Assembly (NCBI RefSeq): GCF_003116015.1
Contig: NZ_LGQZ01000141.1
Location: 1-64,000, forward strand
Length of the DNA stretch: 64,000 bases
Direction of reading: 5' to 3'
DNA from: Azospirillum sp. TSO22-1
Lineage (GTDB): Bacteria > Pseudomonadota > Alphaproteobacteria > Azospirillales > Azospirillaceae
Every line of letters begins with the position of its first letter. Position 1 is the first letter of the stretch. The notes beneath the pieces were generated by a model, which saw only the letters and a list, made by a program, of their open reading frames with translations, was not told the DNA's origin and ran no database searches. Below are positions 7,257 through 14,842 of this stretch, piece after piece. The translations under genes were made by a program, and so were the position numbers.

Positions 7257-9464
7257 TCAGCGCACCTCGACGGTGGCGCTGTCACTGCGCCCGTCGGCGT
7301 CGATCACGGTGATGCGTGCGAAGCCCGGCCCTTCCGGCCGCCAGACGGCGTCGCGGCGCACCGGCGACACGGCGATGCGCCGGCCGTCCACCATCCATGA
7401 CAGCGGCCGCCGTCCGCCGGACGCCAGCAAGGTCAGCGGCTCCGGCGTTCCGGAGGCAGCGCCGGCCTCGACCACCATGGCCTCGGTCGGGAAGACGAGG
7501 CGCGGCCGTTCCACGGCCTCCGGCGCGCCGGCGGCGACGCGGCGCAACAGATCGGGCGGCGCCTCGGCGACACGCGGGCCGGGAGCGGGTTCCTCCGGCA
7601 GCAGGTCGAAGACGCGCAGCAGCAGCGGCGCCGCGGTGTTGCGGCCGAAGCGGTCGGGGCTGGGCGTGCCGTCCGGCCGGCCGACCCAGACGCCGACGGT
7701 GAAGCGCCCGGTCACCCCGAACGCCCAGGCGTCGCGGAAGCCGTAGCTGGTGCCGGTCTTCAGCGCCACCGGCGCCGAGCGGCGCACCTCCTGCGCCTGC
7801 ACGGCGCCGGGCGGCGGCGGCGCGCCCTCCAGGATGTCGAGCACCTGCCGGGCCGAAGCGGCGGCGAGCAACGGTACCGGCGCCGCTTCCGCCGCGCCGC
7901 GCTCCACCCGCAGCGGCGCCGCCTGCCCGTCGCGGGCCAGCGCGGTGTAGAGCGCCGCCATGTCCCACAGGCTGATCGACGCGCCGCCGAGCGCCACCGG
8001 CAGCCCCGGCGTGACGGCACCGGCCGGCATCACCAGCCGGGCGCCGGCTCGGCGCAACGCGTCGGCGAAGCGCACCGGCCCGACCTTGTCGAGCACCAGC
8101 ACCGCCGGCACGTTCAGCGAGCGCTGCAGCGCGTCGCGGATCGTCAGCTCGCCGGTGAAGCCGCGATCGAAGTTGCGCGGCGCGTAGTCGCCGAAGCGGG
8201 TCGACACGTCGGCGACCAGCGTCGCCGGGTGGATCAGTCCGTCGTCGAAGCCCAGGCCGTAGATGAACGGCTTCAGCGCCGAACCGGGCGAGCGCACGGC
8301 GCGCACCATGTCCACGCGGCCCTCGCGGCGCTCGTCGAAATAGTCCGGCGAACCGAGGTAGGCGAGCACGGTTCGGCGGCTGTTCTCGACCACCAGGACC
8401 GCCAGCCCGGCGCGCTCGTGCAGGTCGGGCAGGGTGCGGCGGGCGAGGTCCTCGACGGCGGCCTGGAGCCGGCCGTCGAGGGTGGTGGGCAGCGTGGTCC
8501 GGCCGGGCTGGCGGCCTCGGAGGGCGTCGGCAAGGTGGGCGGCGAGCACCGGCAGGGGCAGACGCCGGTCGGGCACCGGCTCTGCCTTCGCCTCGGCGAC
8601 CGCGCGCGGGGTGAGGACGCCGGCCTCGGCGGCGCGGTCCAGCACCTTGTCGCGCGCGGCGCGGGCCTGTTCGGCGGCGCGGTCGGGGCGCAGGCGGGTG
8701 GGGGATTGCGGCAGGGCGACCAGCAGCGCCGCCTCCGCTGCGCTCAACTCGGCCGGGCCCTTGCCGAACAGGGTGAGCGACGCGGCCCGGATGCCCTCGA
8801 CGTTGCCGCCGTAGGGGGCCAGCGTCAGGTACATGCCGAGGATCTCGCGCTTCGAGTAACGCCACTCCAGCTGCGCGGCGCGCGCGGCCTCGACCAGCTT
8901 GGCGGCCAGGGTGCGGGGGCGGGGTTCCAGCAGGCGGGCGACCTGCATGGTCAGCGTCGACGCGCCGGACACCACGCGCCCGGCGGCTAGGTTCTGCCCG
9001 ACGGCGCGCAGCACGGCGAGCGGGTCGACGCCCGGGTGGTCGTGGAAGCGGCGGTCCTCGTAGGCGAGCAGCAGGTCGGTGAACAGCGGCGCCACGTCGT
9101 CGGGCGTGGCGGGGAAGCGCCACGCGCCCGCGGCGTTGGTGAAGGCGCGCAGGGGGGCGTCGCGGCTGTCGGTGACGGTGACGGAGAGGTCGCCGAGGCG
9201 GGAGAGGTCCGGCGGGAAGAGGCGGTCGACGGCGAGGAGGGTGAGTACGAGGATAAACAAAATCCCTCCCCCAGCCCCGCTGGGGGAGGTTAGGTGGGGG
9301 CAGCGGCTTCCGGGGGACGCCGTAGCCCCCACCCTCCCGCTCTCGGCGGATCCAAAGGATCCGCCTGTCGCGTCAGCGCAAGCTTCGCTTGCGCGAGAGC
9401 TTCGCGGGTCCCCCCCTCCCCGGCTGGAGGTGGGGGAGGGGGACGATGGATCACTCCGCCGCAT
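7257..9464 (-). CDS. pbpC: Penicillin-binding protein 1C
   Basis: Bifunctional murein synthase: N-terminal anchor, glycosyltransferase GT51 domain (YEDRRFHDHPGVDP, SGASTLTMQVARLLEP, EWRYSKREILGMYL), transpeptidase domain (active serine in RSPGSALKPFIYGL, SLN in QRSLNVPAV, KTGTS near residue 565) and the C-terminal PBP1C-specific domain. It follows the alpha-2-macroglobulin gene, the usual pairing in proteobacteria. The N-terminus is odd. The first 67 or so codons from the ATG at 9464 run through a family A repeat, and the signal anchor (ILFILVLTLLAV) begins right at the repeat edge. A TTG at 9260, preceded by the repeat-derived GGGGGAGGG, would give 667 residues and is a credible alternative start. 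Confidence 0.92.
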   Translation of the reverse strand: MRRSDPSSPSPTSSRGGGDPRSSRASEACADATGGSFGSAESGRVGATASPGSRCPHLTSPSGAGGGILFILVLTLLAVDRLFPPDLSRLGDLSVTVTDSRDAPLRAFTNAAGAWRFPATPDDVAPLFTDLLLAYEDRRFHDHPGVDPLAVLRAVGQNLAAGRVVSGASTLTMQVARLLEPRPRTLAAKLVEAARAAQLEWRYSKREILGMYLTLAPYGGNVEGIRAASLTLFGKGPAELSAAEAALLVALPQSPTRLRPDRAAEQARAARDKVLDRAAEAGVLTPRAVAEAKAEPVPDRRLPLPVLAAHLADALRGRQPGRTTLPTTLDGRLQAAVEDLARRTLPDLHERAGLAVLVVENSRRTVLAYLGSPDYFDERREGRVDMVRAVRSPGSALKPFIYGLGFDDGLIHPATLVADVSTRFGDYAPRNFDRGFTGELTIRDALQRSLNVPAVLVLDKVGPVRFADALRRAGARLVMPAGAVTPGLPVALGGASISLWDMAALYTALARDGQAAPLRVERGAAEAAPVPLLAAASARQVLDILEGAPPPPGAVQAQEVRRSAPVALKTGTSYGFRDAWAFGVTGRFTVGVWVGRPDGTPSPDRFGRNTAAPLLLRVFDLLPEEPAPGPRVAEAPPDLLRRVAAGAPEAVERPRLVFPTEAMVVEAGAASGTPEPLTLLASGGRRPLSWMVDGRRIAVSPVRRDAVWRPEGPGFARITVIDADGRSDSATVEVR
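9264..9440. repeat. Family A inverted-repeat element, copy 2, at the pbpC 5' end
   Basis: Composite of hairpin blocks: CCCTCCCCCAGC...GCTGGGGGAGG at the left, GGTGGGGGCAGCGGC, GTAGCCCCCACCCTCCCGC in the middle, a GGATCC-rich hairpin, an AAGCTTCGCTTGCGCGAG segment and GGGGGAGGGGG at the right. It occupies the whole junction between the alpha-2-macroglobulin stop (9451) and the membrane anchor of pbpC, and is read through in the pbpC frame. Confidence 0.75.
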
Positions 9465-12400
9465 GCACGGTGATCCGCCCGACGCCCTGGCGGGCGAAGA
9501 AGCGGGGCTTGTACATGTCCTCGACCACCGCGCCGGGCAGCTCGTAGCTTCCCGGCGTCACCGCGCGCACCAGATAGGCCAGCTTGAACTTCGGCTCCTC
9601 CTCCGTCAGGTCGAACGCGGCGACGTAGCGGTCGTCGCGGGCTTCGGTCGTGCGGGTGTGGGTGAGGTCGGTCAGCCACGGCATGTCGTTGGTGCCGGCC
9701 GCTCCCAGGCGCGGATTCTCGATCTCCCAGCCCGCCGGCAGCGGGTGGGTGACCACCGCCTGATGGAACAGCTTGGTGCCCGCCTCGCCCTCCAGCACCA
9801 CGACGAACACGTCGTTCTGCCGGATCTGATCGAGGTTCAGCGGCTGGCCGGCGCGGGTGAGGAAGTTGCGCTTGATGCGCAGCCCCTCGCGCGCCGCCGG
9901 CGACGGCTGCGTCGGGATGCCGGACACCGACACCGCCTGCCACACCGCCGCCTTGCCGGCGTTCGACACCTCGATCCCGCGGCCGAGCTGGGCGGCGTCG
10001 GGCAGCAGGTTGAAGGGATCGCGCTTTGGGGCTGGCGCACCGGTGACGGCCAGCTCCAGCGGCGTGCCGCCGTGGCTCAGCGTCTCGGCGGCGAGGACGA
10101 TCCACGCCTTCTCCTGCGTGCTGGTCAGCTTGGCTTCGGTGGCCGAGGCCGGCAGACGGTCGATCAGCGCCGGCAGGCGCTTGCCGGTCATGCCAGCCTC
10201 GCCCAGCAGCGTGACCAGCGCCGCCGCGTCGCGCACGGTGGAGCCGTAATCCTCGTGCCACGGCTCGCGCGCCAGCCGGCCGACGGCGGCCGAGAAGGCG
10301 CTCTCCGCCCGCTCGCGGTCGCCCAGGCGGGCCAGCGCGGCGCCGAGCTGCCCCTTGGCGAGCGGCGTCGGCAACTGCTCCAGGTAGGCGTCGTGGAAGT
10401 AGCGCGCCGGCCCCGGCGTCAATACCCCGGCCAGCGCCAGCACGTGCAGCGCGTAGGCGCGGCTGGCGAGCTGAGCGTTCTCGCGGCCGCCGTCGATGGC
10501 GTGGTGGCGCAGCCACGCCAGCGCGTCGCTCAGCGGCTTCTCCGGCACCGTGTGCCCCTTGGCCTTGGCGCGGGCCAGGAACTCGACCGCGTAGGCGGTC
10601 ATCCACGGCTCGGCCTCGTCGCGGGCGCTCCACAGGCCGAAGGCGCCGTCGTAGCGCTGCTTGTCCAGCGTACGGGCGACGGCGGTGGCGACGCGCGCCT
10701 CCGCCGTCTCGTCCGGCTTCGGCGCGCTTCCGATGGCCGTTTCCAGGTCGCGGACGAACAGCAGGGGCAACGCCCGGCTGATGGTCTGTTCCAGGCAACC
10801 GAACGGGTAGCGGTCGAGCGCCTTCAGCGTCCCCGCCACGTCGAACGGCGGCGCCGTGCCGAAGCTGGCGGCCAGCGTCGCGGTGCCCGGCACATAGGCG
10901 GCGAGGTCGGCGGCGGCCAGCGTCACCTTGGCCCCCGGCGGCAGCTCGCGGGTGAGAAATTGCGTCTCCACCGGGCGCGACGGCCGCACCGTGATGCCGT
11001 AGGAGCGCGTCGCCGACGCCCCGTCCGGCCCGCTCACCGCCAGCTCGACCCGGCCGATGCCGGGGGCGGTGCCCTTGAAGGGCAGGGGGATGGCGCGCCG
11101 CTCGCCGGCCTGAAGGTCGACGGAGAGGCTGCCGTTCTCCACCGCCACCGCGTCCCGGCCGGTCACCGACACCTTGTAGGTGCCGGCGGCGCCGTCCACG
11201 TTGTGCAGCGACAGCGTCAGCCGGCTGTCGTCGCCCGGCGCCAGGAAGCGCGGCATCACCGCCTCCGCCACCAGCGGGTCGCGCACGGTGAGCCGGCCCG
11301 ACGCCGAGCTGACGCGGCCCTTGGACCAAGCCACCGCCATCAGCCGCAGCTCGCCGTTGAAGTCGGGGATGTCGAGCGTGGCGCGCACCTTGCCGTCCGG
11401 CCCGACCTTCAGCGGCCCCTGGAACAGCGAGACCACGGTGAACGGCACGACCGGCAGCGCCGCCCCGCTGGAATCGCCGCCCTCGCGCAGCTTGCCGAAG
11501 GGGCCGTCCAGTGCGTCGATCAGCCGGCCGTAGTCGTCGCGGATGTCGAGGCCGAGCAGGCGCTTGCCGAAGAACTGCTTGCCCGGGTCAGGGGACTGGA
11601 AGTCGGTCAGGCGCAGGATGCCCTCGTCCACCGCGGCGAGCGTGACGTACGCCTCCTCGGCGTCGCCGGCCGCCGGCGTCGCGGCGATGTCCACCGCCAC
11701 CGGGCCGCGCGGGCGCGCCACCGTCGGCGCCGTGAGTGCTACGTCGAGCCGCCGTGTCGCCGGGTCGATCCCCAGCCACGCGACGCCCAGCGCGCGTACC
11801 GGCTGCCGCTCCCGGCCCTTGACCGGCGGGCGGTACAGCGTGGCGGTGACGTAGGCGCCCGGCCCCCAGGCGGCGTCCACCGGCACCTCCACCGTGGCGC
11901 CGCCGGCCGGCACGCTGATCGCGCGGGCGTCGAACAGGCGGTCGGTGGCGACGGTCAGCAGCACCTCACCGGCGAAGGGCGGGGTCAGGCGCAGCTTCGC
12001 CGTCTCGCCGGGGCGGTAGGCGGGCTTGTCGGCGACCAGCTCCAGCTTGTCGGGCGTGTCGGCGGATTCCGCCGCCATCTCCCAGCCCGACAGGAAGCGG
12101 ACCGAACTGGCGACGCCGGTCGCCTTGTCGCTGACCTCCAGCCGGTAGCGGCTGAACGGCTGCGCGCCCAGGTTCAGCACCGCCGGCTTGTCGGCCGCGG
12201 CGTCCAGCGTGCCCGACTTGCGGGGGATGTCGCGGGTGGTGGCGCGGTAGGTGTAGCGGCCGTTGGCCATGTACCACTGGAAGGTCGTGTTCTCCTCGAC
12301 CAGCTCCCAGCTCAGGCCGGGCTTGGCGACCGGCGTGCCGTCGGGGGCGACGGCGATCAGGTCGAAGGCGGCCTCCTGCCCCTCGCCCAGGCGCCCGTCG

Positions 12401-14664
12401 AAGCGCGGGCGGAGGCCGACGGCGAAGGCCTTACTGCGCACCGGCACCGAGATGTTGGCGCGCGCCGGCCGGCCGCCGGGCTCGGACAGGGTGATGCGGA
12501 CCTCGGCGCGCAGCGGGCGCGTGGTGTCCGGCAGCGCCGGCAGCTTGACGTCGACGCGCGCCTCGCCCTTGGCGTCGGTGTCCGGGATCTTCAGCGGCTC
12601 CAGCTTGGCGTTCACCGTCTCGGTGACGAGGCCGAAGCGGAAGCCCTTGTGCTGCGGGTAGGGCGCCGGGTCGGGCTGCACCGACACCTCCGCCGTGCCG
12701 GGCAGGCCGGCGGCCGGCGGGCCGTACAGGAAGCGGCCCTTGACCAGCAGCTCGTACGGCTTGGCCGGGTCGAGGAACGGGGCGGGCGGCGTCAGGTCGA
12801 CGGCGAGCCGCTCCGGCACGAAGTCATCGACCTGGAAGGTGGCGTGGCCGACCGGCTTGCCCTTGGGATCCGTGTACGCCTCCACCGTCCAGCCGCCGAG
12901 CGGTGCGGTGCGGGACAGCGTGACCGGCAGGAAGAAGCCGCCCTGCGGGCCGGCCGGCGCCGGGCCGGACCAGTATTCGGTGCCGCTCGGCCGCAGCACC
13001 TTGACGGTGAGGGGGAAGCTCTCCACCGCCTCGATCTTGTCGTCGCGCAGCAGGACGCCGAGGTTGACCGTCTCTCCCTGCCGGTAGACGCCTCGGTCGG
13101 TGTAGACGAAGGCGTCCATCGGCCCCGGCGGCGTCCGGCCGCCGACGCCGCGGTCGGACAGGTCGAAGGCCGCGGTGGTGAGGTCGAGCACCGCGAAGTC
13201 CGCCCCGGCGTAGGCCATCGCGGCCAGCGGCGCGTTGCCGCCGCTGCCGCGCGCCAGGCCGGGGGCGAAGCGGGCGCGCCCGATGGAATCGGTGGTGACG
13301 CGGGCCAGCTCGGCGTTGTTGCGGGCGACCAGCGCCACCTCGATCCCCGGCAGCGGCTGCGCGGTGGACAGCGAGCGGGCGAACACCGTGATGCCGTCCG
13401 CCCCCTGGAAGCTGGTCAGTGCCACGTCGGTCACCAGCACCCACTGGGTGGCGAGCGGGTAGGGAAGCTCGTGGCGCGGGATGTCCACCGGCTCCGCCAC
13501 CACGGCGTACAGGCCGGGGCGGGGGGAGGGCACCAGCTCGCGGAAGGGGACGGCGGTGGTGGCCTCGCGGTTGCGCCCGCCGGCCACGTCCATGCGCCCC
13601 TTCCACACCAGCTCGCCGTCGTTGTCGGCGAGATCCTCGGTCTGGTAGGAGCCGAGCGATTCCAGCAGGCTCTGGCTGCGGATGCGGGCGGCGAGGGTGC
13701 GGTCGTTGACGCGCAGCACCTTCAGCGCCACCGCCGGCAGGTTGACGGTGACCAGCGGGATGCCCTCGCCGCCGACGCGCGGCAGGATGAAGGCGTTGCC
13801 GCGGAAGACGGCGAAGGGCTTGCGGTCGAAGACGCGGAAGCGCTGCACCGAATCGGCCTTCAGCGCCACCCCGTCGGTGCCGGGCAGGCCCTGGCGCAGC
13901 GTGACCGCGTAGGCGCCGCCGTGCGCGAGGCCGCCGACGCACAGCGTGTCGCCGCGCGCCTCGACCGGGGCCTGCGGCACCGCCGGCTCCAGCGCCACGA
14001 AGTCGCCGAAGCGGATGCCCTTCTGGGTGCCGAGCGTGTCGGAGAAGCGCACGCAGGCGCGCGGCACCGTCTGGTCCGACTCGACGCGCACCGAGCGCAC
14101 GGACAGCCCGACCTTCTGCCGCAGCGCGGTGATGCGGGCGTCGAGCCCCGGCGCGCGGGCGTCGAGGTCGACCGGCGGCTCGGCGTCCTTGACCGCCACC
14201 GTGATCTCGCGCGCCGCCAGCAGCGCCGACTCCGGCTGGTTGAAGACCTCGTCCAGCAGCGTGACGAGGCGCCACAGCGCCGTCGCCTGCTCGGCCGGGG
14301 TGGTCGCGCTGTCGTAGGCGGTGTAGGCGGCGTGCAGGGCGCGGTCGCGGTTCGGCTTGGGCAGCGACAGCCACGCCTCCGACAGCGCCAGCCAGCTGGC
14401 GGGGCCATCCACCCCCAGCGCCACCGCCGCCTCGAAGGCCGCCACCACCTTGGGCCAGTCGCGCTTGGCCAGCGCCTCGCGGGCGTCCCGCTGCGCCTTG
14501 TCGCGCTGCTGCTGGCTGACTTGCGGCGGCGCCTTCAGGCGCAGTTCCGACGCGTAGGCGTTGGCGTCGGTGGCCAGTCCCGGCGGGTCGAAGCGCGCCC
14601 AGGCGCCTGTGGTTGAGACCAGAACGAGCAGGAACAGCCCGAACGATGCGAACACGCGAGCCAT
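9451..14664 (-). CDS. yfhM: Bacterial alpha-2-macroglobulin (YfhM-type)
   Basis: A 1737-residue secreted protein with signal peptide FASFGLFLLVLVSTTGAWA. There are repeated MG beta-sandwich domains with the macroglobulin YTDRGVYRQGETVNLGVLLR block, and an alpha-2-macroglobulin block with AVDEGILRLTDFQSPDP. An intact thioester motif GCLEQ (in RYPFGCLEQTIS) is followed by a helical thioester-containing domain. The family traps invading proteases in the periplasm by covalent capture. No lipobox cysteine is seen, unlike E. coli YfhM, so it may be soluble or anchored otherwise. The start at 14664 follows GGGGAGGG. It is co-oriented with and upstream of pbpC, the standard partner for defence and repair of the cell wall. 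Confidence 0.95.
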   Translation of the reverse strand: MARVFASFGLFLLVLVSTTGAWARFDPPGLATDANAYASELRLKAPPQVSQQQRDKAQRDAREALAKRDWPKVVAAFEAAVALGVDGPASWLALSEAWLSLPKPNRDRALHAAYTAYDSATTPAEQATALWRLVTLLDEVFNQPESALLAAREITVAVKDAEPPVDLDARAPGLDARITALRQKVGLSVRSVRVESDQTVPRACVRFSDTLGTQKGIRFGDFVALEPAVPQAPVEARGDTLCVGGLAHGGAYAVTLRQGLPGTDGVALKADSVQRFRVFDRKPFAVFRGNAFILPRVGGEGIPLVTVNLPAVALKVLRVNDRTLAARIRSQSLLESLGSYQTEDLADNDGELVWKGRMDVAGGRNREATTAVPFRELVPSPRPGLYAVVAEPVDIPRHELPYPLATQWVLVTDVALTSFQGADGITVFARSLSTAQPLPGIEVALVARNNAELARVTTDSIGRARFAPGLARGSGGNAPLAAMAYAGADFAVLDLTTAAFDLSDRGVGGRTPPGPMDAFVYTDRGVYRQGETVNLGVLLRDDKIEAVESFPLTVKVLRPSGTEYWSGPAPAGPQGGFFLPVTLSRTAPLGGWTVEAYTDPKGKPVGHATFQVDDFVPERLAVDLTPPAPFLDPAKPYELLVKGRFLYGPPAAGLPGTAEVSVQPDPAPYPQHKGFRFGLVTETVNAKLEPLKIPDTDAKGEARVDVKLPALPDTTRPLRAEVRITLSEPGGRPARANISVPVRSKAFAVGLRPRFDGRLGEGQEAAFDLIAVAPDGTPVAKPGLSWELVEENTTFQWYMANGRYTYRATTRDIPRKSGTLDAAADKPAVLNLGAQPFSRYRLEVSDKATGVASSVRFLSGWEMAAESADTPDKLELVADKPAYRPGETAKLRLTPPFAGEVLLTVATDRLFDARAISVPAGGATVEVPVDAAWGPGAYVTATLYRPPVKGRERQPVRALGVAWLGIDPATRRLDVALTAPTVARPRGPVAVDIAATPAAGDAEEAYVTLAAVDEGILRLTDFQSPDPGKQFFGKRLLGLDIRDDYGRLIDALDGPFGKLREGGDSSGAALPVVPFTVVSLFQGPLKVGPDGKVRATLDIPDFNGELRLMAVAWSKGRVSSASGRLTVRDPLVAEAVMPRFLAPGDDSRLTLSLHNVDGAAGTYKVSVTGRDAVAVENGSLSVDLQAGERRAIPLPFKGTAPGIGRVELAVSGPDGASATRSYGITVRPSRPVETQFLTRELPPGAKVTLAAADLAAYVPGTATLAASFGTAPPFDVAGTLKALDRYPFGCLEQTISRALPLLFVRDLETAIGSAPKPDETAEARVATAVARTLDKQRYDGAFGLWSARDEAEPWMTAYAVEFLARAKAKGHTVPEKPLSDALAWLRHHAIDGGRENAQLASRAYALHVLALAGVLTPGPARYFHDAYLEQLPTPLAKGQLGAALARLGDRERAESAFSAAVGRLAREPWHEDYGSTVRDAAALVTLLGEAGMTGKRLPALIDRLPASATEAKLTSTQEKAWIVLAAETLSHGGTPLELAVTGAPAPKRDPFNLLPDAAQLGRGIEVSNAGKAAVWQAVSVSGIPTQPSPAAREGLRIKRNFLTRAGQPLNLDQIRQNDVFVVVLEGEAGTKLFHQAVVTHPLPAGWEIENPRLGAAGTNDMPWLTDLTHTRTTEARDDRYVAAFDLTEEEPKFKLAYLVRAVTPGSYELPGAVVEDMYKPRFFARQGVGRITVHAAE

Positions 14665-14842
14665 GATGCGCCCTCCCCAAGGTGCCGGGCACGAGCTTAG
14701 CAGGTCCCGCGCGGGCCAACGAGTGGATACCGGAGCGGGCCCGTTCGCGTGCATTGACGCTCCCGCCAACCAAGCGCAAAAATAGTACGTATGAAAATGG
14801 AGGATCGCCTGATCAATTCATTAGGCAGGCTTTATATTTGAA

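Noticed and set aside
9079-14616. A very long open frame on the plus strand opposite the alpha-2-macroglobulin gene
   Set aside because: It is an Arg/Ala/Gly/His-rich shadow frame created by GC-rich third positions of the minus-strand gene, with no domain-like sequence.
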